From Rubrivivax gelatinosus (lineage in GTDB: Bacteria; Pseudomonadota; Gammaproteobacteria; Burkholderiales; Burkholderiaceae_C), in NCBI RefSeq assembly GCF_004340905.1, contig NZ_SLXD01000008.1, positions 1 through 57,190 on the forward strand: a DNA stretch of 57,190 nucleotides, written 5' to 3'. Both the position numbers and the translations under genes were made by a program. The notes beneath the pieces were generated by a model. The model searched no databases, was not told the origin of the DNA, and saw nothing but the letters and a program-made list of their open reading frames with translations. Every line of letters begins with the position of its first letter. Position 1 is the stretch's first letter. This document shows positions 35,201-44,038 of this stretch, piece after piece.

Positions 35201-35817
35201 ACAACGCGCCCGCGGCCGTCGGCCGCCGCATCGGCCTGTTCGGCGGCAGCTTCGACCCAGTGCACCGCGGCCACGTCGCGCTCGCGCACGAGGCGATGAA
35301 ACAGCTGGCGCTGGACGGCGTGCTGTGGGTGCCGGTCGGCCAGCCGTGGCAGAAGGCGAGGGCGCTGTCGGCGCCCGAGCACCGCGTCGCGATGCTGGAG
35401 GCGGCGATCGCGGGCGAACCGCGTTTTGCCGTCGACCGCCTCGAGATCGAGCGCCCGGGGCCCAGCTACACGCTGGACACCGTGCGCGAGCTGCAGCGGC
35501 GCGAGCCCGACGTGCGCTGGGTGCTGCTGATCGGCGCCGACCAGTACGCCGGGCTGCACACCTGGAACGGCTGGCGCGAGCTGCTGGCCCGTGTCGAACT
35601 CGCCGTCGCCGCGCGGCCGGGTGTCGCGCCGGTGGCCGACGCCGAGGTGGCGCGCCACCCGCACGCGCTGGCGCTGCTGCCGCTGGCGGTCGACGTGTCG
35701 GCCACCGAAATCCGCCGCCGGGCCGCCAGCGGCCTGGACATCACCGAATTGGTGCCGCCGCAGGTGGCACGCTATATTGACCAGCACGCCCTGTACGGGG
35801 CCGCATCCGGGAGCTGA
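35197..35817 (+). CDS. nadD: nicotinate-nucleotide adenylyltransferase
   Basis: A 206-residue nucleotidyltransferase making deamido-NAD from nicotinate mononucleotide and ATP. The N-terminal [20 protein letters not shown] contains the GGSFDPxHxGH nucleotide-binding signature. [21 protein letters not shown] and [17 protein letters not shown] (the ISSTxIR-like motif) are also typical. Start GTG 35197 overlaps the hemF stop, and the stop directly abuts the rsfS start. Confidence 0.95.
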   Translation: MNNAPAAVGRRIGLFGGSFDPVHRGHVALAHEAMKQLALDGVLWVPVGQPWQKARALSAPEHRVAMLEAAIAGEPRFAVDRLEIERPGPSYTLDTVRELQRREPDVRWVLLIGADQYAGLHTWNGWRELLARVELAVAARPGVAPVADAEVARHPHALALLPLAVDVSATEIRRRAASGLDITELVPPQVARYIDQHALYGAASGS

Positions 35818-36477
35818 ATGGACATTCGCAAGCTGCAACGGGCCATCGTCGATGGCCTGGAAGACGTCAAGGCGCAGAACATCGCCGTCTTCAACACCGA
35901 GGCGCTGTCGCCGCTGTTCGAGCGCGTGATCATCGCCACGGCCACCAGCAACCGCCAGACCAAGGCGCTGGCCTCCAGCGTGCGCGAGACCGTCAAGGCC
36001 CGCGGCATGGAAGTCCTGTCCACCGAGGGCGAAGACAACGGCGAGTGGATCATCGTCGACTGCGGCCAGGCGGTCGCGCACATCATGCAGCCCGCCATCC
36101 GCGAGTACTACCACCTCGAGGAGATCTGGGGCGGCAAGGCGGTGCGCGTGAAGCTGGGGGCCACTGGCGGCGGCCTCGTCAAGGCGTCCGAGCCGATGGA
36201 CGAGGAGCCGAGGAAGCCCGCCGCCAAGAAGCCGGCGAAGAAGAAGGCCGCCGACAAGGCGGCGGCGCGCCAGGCCGCGCGCCCGGCGGCCAGGAAGACC
36301 GCGGCCAAGACGCCGGCGCGCAAGACCACGCGCCGCGACGCCGACGCCGGCCTGCCGGTGTCGACCGTGAAGGTCGGGACGCCGAAGAAGCCGGCGGCGA
36401 AGAAGGCTGCGGCGCCGCGCAAGCCGGCGGCCAAGGCTCCGGCGCGCAAGACCGCCGCCCGCAAGACCGCACGCTGA
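35818..36477 (+). CDS. rsfS: ribosome silencing factor RsfS with long basic C-terminal tail
   Basis: Residues 1-115 are a complete RsfS/Iojap domain: [35 protein letters not shown] and the terminal [10 protein letters not shown]. It binds ribosomal protein uL14 and blocks joining of the subunits under starvation. Family members usually end soon after this point. Here about 100 further residues follow, made almost only of Lys, Ala, Pro, Arg and Thr in repeats such as [23 protein letters not shown] and [13 protein letters not shown], closely resembling the tails of histone H1-like bacterial proteins. The tail likely binds RNA or DNA; this is inference. The nadD-rsfS-rlmH order is classical. Confidence 0.95.
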   Translation: MDIRKLQRAIVDGLEDVKAQNIAVFNTEALSPLFERVIIATATSNRQTKALASSVRETVKARGMEVLSTEGEDNGEWIIVDCGQAVAHIMQPAIREYYHLEEIWGGKAVRVKLGATGGGLVKASEPMDEEPRKPAAKKPAKKKAADKAAARQAARPAARKTAAKTPARKTTRRDADAGLPVSTVKVGTPKKPAAKKAAAPRKPAAKAPARKTAARKTAR

Positions 36478-36478
36478 G

Positions 36479-36949
36479 GTGAAGCTGCTGGTCGTGGCCG
36501 TGGGCCAGCGCCAGCCGGCCTGGGCCGACGAGGCCTGGGCCGATTTCGCCAAGCGCTTCCCGCCCGAGATGCGGCTGGAGCTGAAGGCGCTGAAAGCCGA
36601 GCCGCGGGCCGGTGGCAAGACCGCCGCGCAGTGCATGGCCGCCGAGGCCGCGCGCTTCGAGGCCGCGCTGCCGCGTGGCGTGCGCCGCGTGATCCTCGAC
36701 GAACGCGGCACGCGGCTGGACACCGCCAAGCTCGCCGAGCGCGTGCAGGCCTGGCGCGGCGAAGGCCGCGACGTGGCCTTGCTGATCGGCGGCCCCGACG
36801 GCCTGGACCCGGCGCTGAAAGCCAGCGCCGACGAGACGCTGCGGCTGTCGGACCTGACGCTGCCGCACGCCTTCGCGCGTGTGCTGCTCGCCGAGGCGCT
36901 GTACCGCGCCTGGACGCTGGCCACCGGCCACCCCTATCACCGCGAATGA
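36479..36949 (+). CDS. rlmH: 23S rRNA pseudouridine-1915 N3-methyltransferase
   Basis: A 156-residue SPOUT methyltransferase that methylates pseudouridine 1915 of 23S rRNA on assembled 70S ribosomes. [20 protein letters not shown], the SAM-knot segment [20 protein letters not shown], and the C-terminal [19 protein letters not shown] with a final GHPYHRE are all conserved. GTG 36479 lies one base after the rsfS stop. Length is normal. Confidence 0.96.
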   Translation: MKLLVVAVGQRQPAWADEAWADFAKRFPPEMRLELKALKAEPRAGGKTAAQCMAAEAARFEAALPRGVRRVILDERGTRLDTAKLAERVQAWRGEGRDVALLIGGPDGLDPALKASADETLRLSDLTLPHAFARVLLAEALYRAWTLATGHPYHRE

Positions 36950-36955
36950 CCGGCT

Positions 36956-37045
36956 CCCTCTCCCGCAAGGCGGGAGAGGGCAGGGGTGAGGGGGCCCGCG
37001 CGCCACGAGCCCTCACCCCAACCCTCTCCCGCGAGCGGGAGAGGG
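36956..37045. repeat. palindromic repeat element between rlmH and maf
   Basis: Two identical 11-bp perfect stems, CCCTCTCCCGC/GCGGGAGAGGG, lie at 36956-36980 (3-base loop) and 37022-37045 (2-base loop). Between them GGGGTGAGGG (36983-36992) pairs with CCCTCACCCC (37010-37019). The whole can fold as a three-stem structure. Elements with this CCCTCTCCC/CCCTCACCCC composition are dispersed intergenic repeats in proteobacteria. It could also end or attenuate transcription inside the rlmH-maf-rng run. Confidence 0.85.
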
Positions 37046-37077
37046 GGCAAGATGGCGGCGCACGACAGCTTTCCCCG

Positions 37078-37689
37078 ATGAACACCACCTTCGTCTACCT
37101 CGCCTCGCAAAGCCCGCGCCGCGCGCAGCTGCTGGATCAGCTCGGTGTCGCCCACCGCCCGCTGCTGCCGGCGCCCGACGAGGACGCCGAGGCGCTGGAA
37201 GCCGAACGCGACGGCGAAGCGCCGGCCGACTACGTGCAGCGCGTGACGCTGGCCAAGCTCGACGCCGCCGTCGCGCGGCTGCACGCGCGTGCGCTGCCGC
37301 CGGCGCCCATCCTCTGCGCCGACACGACGGTGGCGCTGGCCTCCCGCATCCTCGGCAAGCCGCGCGACGCCGACGACGCCGCGGCGACGCTGCGTGCGCT
37401 GTCGGGCGGCGAGCACCACGTCTACACCGCCGTCGCGGTGGCGCACGGCGCGCACCGCCGGCTGGCGCTGTCGGATTCGGTGGTGCGTTTCGCCGCGCTG
37501 GCCGAAGCGACGATCGCGCGCTACGTCGCCAGCGGCGAGCCGTTCGGCAAGGCCGGCTCGTACGCGATCCAGGGGCCGATCTCGGCCTGGATCGAACGCG
37601 TGGAAGGCAGCTACTCGGGGATCATGGGGCTGCCGTTGTTCGAGACACGCGCGCTGCTGGCGGCAGCCGGTGTCGCCACCGCGCCCTGA
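37078..37689 (+). CDS. maf: Maf family nucleotide pyrophosphatase (YhdE-like)
   Basis: A 203-residue Maf protein starting [18 protein letters not shown], the family signature. [18 protein letters not shown] holds the catalytic Asp and Thr region, and the C-terminal [20 protein letters not shown] with [12 protein letters not shown] matches the YhdE branch, which hydrolyses dTTP, UTP and modified pyrimidine nucleotides, rather than the YceF branch. Its place directly before rng is the same as in E. coli. ATG 37078 follows the palindromic element by 32 bp. Confidence 0.92.
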   Translation: MNTTFVYLASQSPRRAQLLDQLGVAHRPLLPAPDEDAEALEAERDGEAPADYVQRVTLAKLDAAVARLHARALPPAPILCADTTVALASRILGKPRDADDAAATLRALSGGEHHVYTAVAVAHGAHRRLALSDSVVRFAALAEATIARYVASGEPFGKAGSYAIQGPISAWIERVEGSYSGIMGLPLFETRALLAAAGVATAP

Positions 37690-37762
37690 GCGTGAAGGCC
37701 ACCGCGCGCTACGCGTAGCCCCATCCACGCGGCGCCCCCGGCGCCTCGTTAGACTGCGCCCC

Positions 37763-39223
37763 ATGGCGACGCAGGACATCCTCATCAACTGGGCACCGCA
37801 GGAAACGCGCGTGGCCATCGTCGAGAACGGCGCGGTGCAGGAGCTGCACGTCGAACGCACGCTCGAGCGGGGGCTGGTCGGCAACGTCTACCTCGGCAAG
37901 GTCGCACGCGTGCTGCCGGGCATGCAGAGCGCTTTCGTCGACATCGGCCTGGATCGCGCCGCCTTCCTGCACGTCGCCGACCTGTTCGGCCACCCGACGA
38001 CACGCGGCGACGCGCCGCTGCCGCCGATCGAGCGCCAGGTCTTCGAAGGCCAGACGCTGACCGTGCAGGTCATCAAGGACGCCATCGGCACCAAGGGTGC
38101 GCGGCTGTCGACGCAGATCTCGATCGCCGGGCGCATGCTGGTCTTCCTGCCGCACGACGACCACATCGGCATCTCGCAGAAGATCGGCGGCCCGGAGCTG
38201 CGTGAACAGCTGCGCTCGCGCATGCAGGCGCTGGCCGGCAGCGACGGCGGCGGCTTCATCCTGCGCACCAACGGCGAGGAAGCGAGCGATGCCGAGCTCG
38301 CCGACGACATCGCCTACCTGCGCAAGACCTGGGCGGCGATCCGCCAGCGTGCGCACAGCAAGCCGCCCGGCACGCTGCTGCACCAGGACCTGAGCCTGGC
38401 CGAACGTGTGCTGCGCGACCTGACGAGCGAGGCCACGCAGACCATCCGCATCGACTCGCGGCTGCAGTACGAGGCGCTGCGCGCCTTCGGCGACAGCTAC
38501 ACGCCGGGTGCGGTGCGCAAGCTGGACCTGTACCGCGGCGAACGGCCGATCTTCGACCTCTTCAACATCGAGGAGGAGATCGCCAAGGCGCTGGCGCGGC
38601 GCGTGGACCTGAAGAGCGGCGGCTACCTGATCGTCGACCAGACCGAGGCGCTGACGACGGTCGACGTCAACACCGGCGGCTTCGTCGGCGCGCGCAACTT
38701 CGAGGACACGATCTTCAAGACCAACCTCGAGGCCGCCGGCGCGATCGCGCGCCAGCTCAGGCTGCGCAACCTGGGCGGCATCATCATCGCCGACTTCATC
38801 GACATGGTGCGCGAGGACCACCAGCAGGCGGTGCTGGCCGAGCTGCGCAAGCAGCTGTCTCGCGACCGCACGCGCACCACGGTCAGCGGCTTCACGCAGC
38901 TCGGCCTGGTCGAGATGACGCGAAAGCGCACGCGCGAGAGCCTGGCGCACATGCTCTGCGAACCCTGCCCGACCTGCCAGGGGCGCGGCCAGGTGAAGAC
39001 CGCGCGCAGCGTCTGCTACGACATCCTGCGCGAGATCCTGCGCGAGGCGCGGCAGTTCAATCCGAAGGAGTTCCGCGTCATCGCCAGCGCGGCCGTCGTC
39101 GAGATGCTGCTCGACGAGGAGAGCGGCCACATCGCCGGGCTGTCGGAGTTCATCGGCAAGCCGATCTCGCTCGCGGCCGAGGCGACGATGAATCCGGAGC
39201 AGTACGACATCGTGCTGATGTAG
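37763..39223 (+). CDS. rng: ribonuclease G
   Basis: A 486-residue endoribonuclease of the RNase E/G family, lacking the long RNase E C-terminal tail. The S1-like RNA-binding domain begins GLVGNVYLGKVARVLPGMQS. The DNase I-like catalytic part shows TVDVNTGGFVGARNFEDTIF with the metal-binding Asp residues and IIIADFIDMVREDHQ. The zinc-link motif is CEPCPTCQGRG. It matures 16S rRNA 5' ends and degrades mRNA. ATG 37763 gives the conserved start DILINWAPQETRVAIVENG. Confidence 0.96.
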   Translation: MATQDILINWAPQETRVAIVENGAVQELHVERTLERGLVGNVYLGKVARVLPGMQSAFVDIGLDRAAFLHVADLFGHPTTRGDAPLPPIERQVFEGQTLTVQVIKDAIGTKGARLSTQISIAGRMLVFLPHDDHIGISQKIGGPELREQLRSRMQALAGSDGGGFILRTNGEEASDAELADDIAYLRKTWAAIRQRAHSKPPGTLLHQDLSLAERVLRDLTSEATQTIRIDSRLQYEALRAFGDSYTPGAVRKLDLYRGERPIFDLFNIEEEIAKALARRVDLKSGGYLIVDQTEALTTVDVNTGGFVGARNFEDTIFKTNLEAAGAIARQLRLRNLGGIIIADFIDMVREDHQQAVLAELRKQLSRDRTRTTVSGFTQLGLVEMTRKRTRESLAHMLCEPCPTCQGRGQVKTARSVCYDILREILREARQFNPKEFRVIASAAVVEMLLDEESGHIAGLSEFIGKPISLAAEATMNPEQYDIVLM

Positions 39224-39244
39224 CCCACGGGGCCGGCGCCGACG

Positions 39245-40090
39245 GTGCGCCCGATCGTCGTGCTGTTCGACGCGACGGTCGTGCGTGCGCGCACGCCCAG
39301 CGGCGCGTCGTCGATCCAGGTCGGGGTCGTCGACACCGGCGTCGACCGAAGCCATCCCGACCTTGCCGCGGCGATCGACGACTATGTCAACTGCTGCAAC
39401 GGCGAGTCCGACGAGGACTTCCAGCAGCACGGAACGCACGTCTGCGGCATCCTCGCCGGCGCGGGGCAGCCTCCGGCGGGCATGCGCGGTGCCAGCAACG
39501 CGCGCCTGCTGGTCTTCAAGGGCCTGGGACGCCAGTACGATGCCACGGCCTACTACCGCGCCCTGGGCAGCGCGTTCGCCCGTGCACCGATCGTCAACCT
39601 GAGCCTGGGCGGCTCCGATTTCGATCCTGCGGAGGAACTGCTGATCCGCCAGGCACTGGCCGCGCGCGTGCTCGTCGTCGCGGCGTCGGGCAACGACGGC
39701 GACGACGGAAGCCGGCCGAACTACCCGGCGCATCTCGATGGCGTGATCGCGGTGGGCGCCATCGACTCCGGCGGCCGCAAGGCTGGCTTCAGCAATGCCG
39801 GGCCGCATCTGGCGCTCGTCGCGCCGGGCGTGGAGGTCTGGTCCACGGTGCCGACAGGGCCATCCCCCGCCGTCGGGGCCGCGCCCTATGCTCCGCTGTC
39901 GGGCACGTCGATGGCCGCTCCGTTCGTCTCGGCCGTGGCGGCGCGTGTCGCGGCGACGGAGGCGGTGCGAGGGCCGGCGCTTCGTGACAGGCTACCGTTG
40001 CGCCGCTGCCCCGGGCAGACGCAGAGAAACGATGATCTCGGGGCCGGTTGCGTGCGCTGGGGCGGCCCGCTGACGCTCGGCCGTGCTTGA
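39245..40090 (+). CDS. minimal subtilisin-like serine protease (S8), cytoplasmic, no propeptide
   Basis: A 281-residue subtilase with a complete catalytic set at spacings very close to subtilisin: Asp30 in VGVVDTGVD, His62 in QQHGTHVCG, the oxyanion Asn150 in AASGND and Ser222 in LSGTSMAAPFVSA. There is neither a signal peptide nor the usual N-terminal I9 propeptide, so it should fold and act inside the cell without self-processing. It starts with GTG 39245, 21 bp after rng, without an obvious ribosome binding site. The next gene encodes an I9-like small protein, a likely trans-acting chaperone/inhibitor. Substrate and role unknown. Confidence 0.88.
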   Translation: MRPIVVLFDATVVRARTPSGASSIQVGVVDTGVDRSHPDLAAAIDDYVNCCNGESDEDFQQHGTHVCGILAGAGQPPAGMRGASNARLLVFKGLGRQYDATAYYRALGSAFARAPIVNLSLGGSDFDPAEELLIRQALAARVLVVAASGNDGDDGSRPNYPAHLDGVIAVGAIDSGGRKAGFSNAGPHLALVAPGVEVWSTVPTGPSPAVGAAPYAPLSGTSMAAPFVSAVAARVAATEAVRGPALRDRLPLRRCPGQTQRNDDLGAGCVRWGGPLTLGRA

Positions 40091-40131
40091 CGGCGTTCTT
40101 GCACGAGGTTACATGACGATCTGGAGCGGCC

Positions 40132-40443
40132 GTGGCTAGAGAAACCATTACTGTCAAGCTTGCCGAATCGGGGGCCGAACCGAGGTCCCAGTTCCAGCAG
40201 CGGCGCGAACTCGACCGGATCTGCGCCTCCCTGGTGGAAGACGGCTTGGCGACCGCCGCGGCGGTGAATGTCGTGTTCCCGGGCAGCGCGAATCCTGCGA
40301 TGGCCACGCTGTTCACCATCGATCTCGAACCCACCTGGCGGGGCGTCGAACAGGCGCTGCACCGCCTGCAGGCGCTGCAGGGCGTCGAGTTCGTGCACGC
40401 CGCCGCGATGCGGCGGCCTCTCGCCACCGCACCGGCCCGCTGA
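40132..40443 (+). CDS. small protein, possible I9-like inhibitor/chaperone of the adjacent subtilase
   Basis: A 103-residue protein from GTG 40132, with GGAG 6 bp upstream. The C-terminal half (ATLFTIDLEPTWRGVEQALH then LQALQGVEFVHAA) follows the strand-helix-strand pattern of subtilisin propeptides (I9), where GV-x-x-V ends the helix and starts the last strand. The N-terminal half (SQFQQRRELDRICASLVEDG) is helical. Without signal peptide it would stay with the protease in the cytoplasm. It begins 41 bp after the protease stop. The I9 assignment is a pattern judgement; an unrelated ferredoxin-like protein is possible. Confidence 0.6.
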   Translation: MARETITVKLAESGAEPRSQFQQRRELDRICASLVEDGLATAAAVNVVFPGSANPAMATLFTIDLEPTWRGVEQALHRLQALQGVEFVHAAAMRRPLATAPAR

Positions 40444-40527
40444 CCGCTGCCGGGGACGAGCCGTCGCGCGGCGGCCGAACCCGGCCCGGACCCGGTGCAC
40501 GAGGCCTTGCGGCCGCGCGCCAAGCGC

Positions 40528-41679
40528 CTAGAGCGCGGCCCGGAACAGCGCGCACACCTCCTCGAAGCTCGGCGTGCGCGGGTTGGTCAGCCCGCAGGCG
40601 TCCTTCATCGCGTTGGCTGCCAGTGTCGGGATGTCTTCTTCCTTTGCGCCCAGCGGGCCGACGCCGGCCGGGATGCCGACGTCCTTGGACAGGCGGCGGA
40701 TCGCCTGCACGCAGGCCTGGGCCGCTGCGGCGTCGTCCAGGCCGGCGGTGTGCACGCCCATCGCACGCGCGACGTCGCCCAGGCGCGCCGCAGCGACGCT
40801 GGCGTTGAAGGCCTGCACGTGCGGCAGCAGGATCGCGTTGCAGACGCCGTGCGGCAGGTCGTAGAAGCCGCCGAGCTGGTGCGCCATCGCGTGCACGTAA
40901 CCCAGCGAGGCGTTGTTGAAGGCCATGCCGGCGAGGAGTTCGGCGTAGGCCATCTGCTCGCGTGCGGCCATGTCGCGGCCGTCGGCCACCGCGGCGCGCA
41001 GATGGCGCGAGACCAGCGTCACGGCCTGCAGCGCGCAGGCGTCGGTGATCGGCGTCGCGGCGGTCGAGACATAGGCCTCGACGGCGTGCGTCAGCGCGTC
41101 CATGCCGGTGGCGGCGGTCAGCGCGGGCGGCATGCCGGCCATCATCTCGGGGTCGTTGACCGACAGCACCGGCGTCACGTTCCGGTCGACGATGGCCATC
41201 TTCACGTGCCGGGTCTCGTCGGTGATGATGCAAAAGCGCGTCATCTCGCTGGCCGTGCCGGCGGTGGTGTTGATCGCCACCAGCGGCAGCTGCGGCCGTG
41301 CCGAGCGGTCCAGGCCTTCGTAGTCGGCGATCGAGCCGCCGTTGGCCGCCACCAGCGCGATGCCCTTGGCGCAGTCGTGCGGCGAGCCGCCACCCAGCGA
41401 GATCACGAAGTCGCAGCCTTCGGCACGCAGCAGCGCCAGGCCGGCCTCGACGTTGGCGACGTTGGGGTTGGGCTTCACGCCGTCGAAGACGACCGCACTG
41501 ATGCCTTGTTCGCCCAGGCGCTCGACGACCTGTCCGGCGAGGCCGGCACGCACCAGCGGCAGGTCGGTGACGATCAGCGCCTTGCGCCAGCCGTGCGACT
41601 GGATGGCCTTGACGGCGTCGCGCAGACAGCCTGCGCCCATCAGGTTGACCGAGGGAATGAAGAAGGTGGAAGTGGCCAT
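40528..41679 (-). CDS. iron-containing alcohol dehydrogenase
   Basis: A 383-residue group III alcohol dehydrogenase. The NAD-binding [14 protein letters not shown] (about 97-110) and the iron-binding residues are visible: Asp and His in [13 protein letters not shown] and the histidines in [16 protein letters not shown]. It belongs with YiaY/FucO-type and Bacillus methanol-dehydrogenase-type enzymes and oxidises primary alcohols or reduces aldehydes with NAD(H) in the cytoplasm. A link with the mxa locus 12 kb away is possible but not shown. The gene is monocistronic, divergent from a small hypothetical gene. Confidence 0.92.
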   Translation of the reverse strand: MATSTFFIPSVNLMGAGCLRDAVKAIQSHGWRKALIVTDLPLVRAGLAGQVVERLGEQGISAVVFDGVKPNPNVANVEAGLALLRAEGCDFVISLGGGSPHDCAKGIALVAANGGSIADYEGLDRSARPQLPLVAINTTAGTASEMTRFCIITDETRHVKMAIVDRNVTPVLSVNDPEMMAGMPPALTAATGMDALTHAVEAYVSTAATPITDACALQAVTLVSRHLRAAVADGRDMAAREQMAYAELLAGMAFNNASLGYVHAMAHQLGGFYDLPHGVCNAILLPHVQAFNASVAAARLGDVARAMGVHTAGLDDAAAAQACVQAIRRLSKDVGIPAGVGPLGAKEEDIPTLAANAMKDACGLTNPRTPSFEEVCALFRAAL

Positions 41680-41841
41680 GTCCGGGCTCCTCGGATGTTG
41701 GGAAGGCGGGCGAACTCTCGGGCGAGCGCACGATAGTCCAACTGACTCGCGTCAATTTCGGCGGGGTAACGAAGCTGCCCTCCGGGTTTGTCCGCGGCCT
41801 GCGCTGACAATCCCGGTTTCGACGATCAACCGACATCCCGC

Positions 41842-42078
41842 GTGAAGACCTACGACATCGAAGTGCAGCGCCTGAAGTCCCTGCGTCACGACAAGGGCCT
41901 GATCGAGATCGGCGTCGACGCGCTGGTGCTGCCGCGCCCGGCGCGCGACGACGGTGCCGCCGGCTCCTGCCTCAGCCTGCCGGTCGACCAGGCGCGCGCG
42001 CTGATGCTGCTGCTCAAGCAGCAGTTCGCCGAGCTCGACAAGCTGCAGCCGCGCAGCCGGCGTTCGGGCCGCTGCTGA
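41842..42078 (+). CDS. hypothetical protein, 78 residues
   Basis: From GTG 41842 the frame encodes KTYDIEVQRLKSLRHDKGLI and then VDALVLPRPARDD, a mixed alpha/beta-looking sequence with a helical VDQARALMLLLKQQFAELDK segment and a basic tail (RSRRSGRC). No signal peptide or membrane segment. I do not recognise the family. It ends 15 bp before the YgjP-type metallopeptidase gene, so both are probably co-transcribed. Confidence 0.6.
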   Translation: MKTYDIEVQRLKSLRHDKGLIEIGVDALVLPRPARDDGAAGSCLSLPVDQARALMLLLKQQFAELDKLQPRSRRSGRC

Positions 42079-42093
42079 GCCGCCGCCGATCCG

Positions 42094-42582
42094 GTGCCCG
42101 AGCTGAAGTACCTGCAGGGCTACGCGCCCGAACTGCTGGCGCAGGTGCGCCTGCTGATCGCCGAAGGCCGGCTCACCGACTACGTCGCGCGCCGCCACCC
42201 CGAGCCTTCGCCGGTGCGCAACGAGCGCGAGCTCTACGACTACGTCTGCGCGCTGAAGGCGCGTTACATGAAGAGCGCGCCGCCGCTGGCCAAGGTCGTC
42301 TTCGACCCCAAGCTGCACGTCCTGAAGAACGCGCTGGGCACGCACACCGCGGTGTCGCGTGTGCAGGGCGGGCGGCTGCAGGCCAAACGCGAGATCCGCA
42401 TCGCCGCGCTGTTCAAGGACGGCCCGGCCGACTTCCTGCGCACGATCGCCGTGCACGAGCTCGCGCACCTGAAGGAGCGCGAGCACGACAAGGCCTTCTA
42501 CGCCCTGTGCCGCCACATGGAGCCGGACTATCCGACGCTGGAGTTCGAGCTGCGGCTGTGGCTGACGGCACGCGAACTCTGA
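42094..42582 (+). CDS. YgjP-type zinc metallopeptidase domain protein
   Basis: A 162-residue protein with the YgjP (DUF45) metallopeptidase core: VHELAHLKEREHDKAFYALC (about 126-145) contains HELAH and the downstream His of the zinc site. The upstream LYDYVCALKARYMKSAPPLA helix and the strand around KVVFDPKLHVLKNALGTHTA fit the fold. It is shorter than many YgjP proteins, with a different N-terminus. GTG 42094 follows a short gap after the preceding small gene. Substrate unknown. Confidence 0.8.
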   Translation: MPELKYLQGYAPELLAQVRLLIAEGRLTDYVARRHPEPSPVRNERELYDYVCALKARYMKSAPPLAKVVFDPKLHVLKNALGTHTAVSRVQGGRLQAKREIRIAALFKDGPADFLRTIAVHELAHLKEREHDKAFYALCRHMEPDYPTLEFELRLWLTAREL

Positions 42583-42616
42583 TCGCCCGGGACGCGCCAG
42601 CCTCGACAATCGGGGC

Positions 42617-44038
42617 ATGACCGAATCTTCCGCCGCGCCCGCCGGCCCCGCTTTCTCCACGCTGCCGCTGTCGCCGGCCGTGCTCGCCAACCTGCAGCAG
42701 CTGGGCTACGAGCAGATGACGCCGATCCAGGCCGCGGCGCTGCCGCCGGCGCTGGCCGGGCGCGACCTGATCGCCCAGGCCAAGACCGGCAGCGGCAAGA
42801 CCGCGGCCTTCTCGCTGCCGCTGCTGGCCAAGCTGGATGCGAAGCGCTTCGCGACGCAGGCGCTGGTGCTCTGCCCGACGCGTGAACTGGCCGAGCAGGT
42901 CTCGCAGGAGATCCGCCGCCTGGCGCGCGCCGAGGACAACGTCAAGGTGCTGACGCTGTGCGGCGGCGCCGCGATCCGGCCGCAGCTCGCCAGCCTGGAG
43001 CACGGCGCGCACGTCGTCGTCGGCACGCCGGGGCGTGTGCTCGACCACCTGGAACGCGGCTCGCTGGCGCTGGAGGCGCTGACGACCTTCGTGCTCGACG
43101 AAGCCGACCGCATGCTCGACATGGGCTTCGCCGAGGACATCGCCGCCGTCGCGCGCCACTGTCCGCCGACGAGCAAGCGCCAGACGCTGCTGTTCTCGGC
43201 CACCTATCCGGACGACGTCGCCAAGCTCGCTGCGCGCTACCTGCGTGACCCGCAGGAGGTGCGCCTGGCCGAGACCCATGCCGCCGGCCAGATCGTCGAA
43301 CGTTTCTACGAGGTCGCCGAGAGCCAGCGCCTGCACGCCGTCGGCCTGCTGCTGCAGCGTTTCCGCCCCGAGAGCACGCTGGCCTTCTGCAACACCAAGC
43401 AGCAGTGCCGCGACCTGGTGGCGGTGCTGCAGGCGCAGGGCATCGTCGCGCTCGAGCTGCACGGCGACCTGGAGCAGCGTGACCGCGACCAGGTGCTGGT
43501 GCAGTTCGCGCACCGCAGTGCCAGCGTGCTGGTGGCCACCGACGTCGCCGCGCGCGGGCTGGACATCAGCAAGCTCGAGGCGGTGATCAACGTCGACATC
43601 ACGCCCGAACCCGAGGTCCACACCCACCGCATCGGCCGCACCGGGCGTGCCGGCGAGAGCGGGCTGGTGTTCAACCTCGCCAGCCTCGACGAGATGGGCC
43701 GTGTCGGCCGCATCGACGAGATGCAGGGCCGGCAGAGCGTCTGGCATCCGCTGGCCGAACTCGAAGCCGAACTCGCCAAGGCCGGGCCGCAGCCACCGCT
43801 GCTGCCGACTATGGTGACGCTGCAGATCCTCGGCGGGCGCAAGGAGAAGATCCGCCGCGGCGACGTGCTGGGCGCGCTGACCAATGACCTGGGGCTGGAG
43901 GCCGCCGCGGTCGGCAAGATCGACGTCAACGACTTCTCGACCTACGTCTCGGTGCGCCGCGACCTCGCCGAGCAGGCGCTGCGCGGCCTGGCGCGCGGCA
44001 AGGTCAAGGGCCGCAGCGTCAAGGCGCGGCGGCTGTGA
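42617..44038 (+). CDS. dbpA: ATP-dependent RNA helicase DbpA
   Basis: A 473-residue DEAD-box helicase. Motifs in order: Q motif (MTPIQAAALPPALAGRDLI), I AKTGSGKTAA, Ia PTRELAEQ, II VLDEADRML, III FSATYP, IV region STLAFCNTKQQC, V TDVAARGLD and VI HRIGRTGRAG. The C-terminal 75 residues form the DbpA RNA-binding domain (LQILGGRKEKIRRGDVLGAL), which targets hairpin 92 of 23S rRNA during 50S assembly. ATG 42617. Its stop overlaps the next helicase start (GTGA). Confidence 0.95.
   Translation: MTESSAAPAGPAFSTLPLSPAVLANLQQLGYEQMTPIQAAALPPALAGRDLIAQAKTGSGKTAAFSLPLLAKLDAKRFATQALVLCPTRELAEQVSQEIRRLARAEDNVKVLTLCGGAAIRPQLASLEHGAHVVVGTPGRVLDHLERGSLALEALTTFVLDEADRMLDMGFAEDIAAVARHCPPTSKRQTLLFSATYPDDVAKLAARYLRDPQEVRLAETHAAGQIVERFYEVAESQRLHAVGLLLQRFRPESTLAFCNTKQQCRDLVAVLQAQGIVALELHGDLEQRDRDQVLVQFAHRSASVLVATDVAARGLDISKLEAVINVDITPEPEVHTHRIGRTGRAGESGLVFNLASLDEMGRVGRIDEMQGRQSVWHPLAELEAELAKAGPQPPLLPTMVTLQILGGRKEKIRRGDVLGALTNDLGLEAAAVGKIDVNDFSTYVSVRRDLAEQALRGLARGKVKGRSVKARRL

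Noticed and set aside
37709..39808. A 699-codon minus-strand frame over rng and the subtilase
   Set aside because: The plus strand encodes recognisable RNase G and a subtilase with full motifs; the antisense frame has no domain and biased composition.
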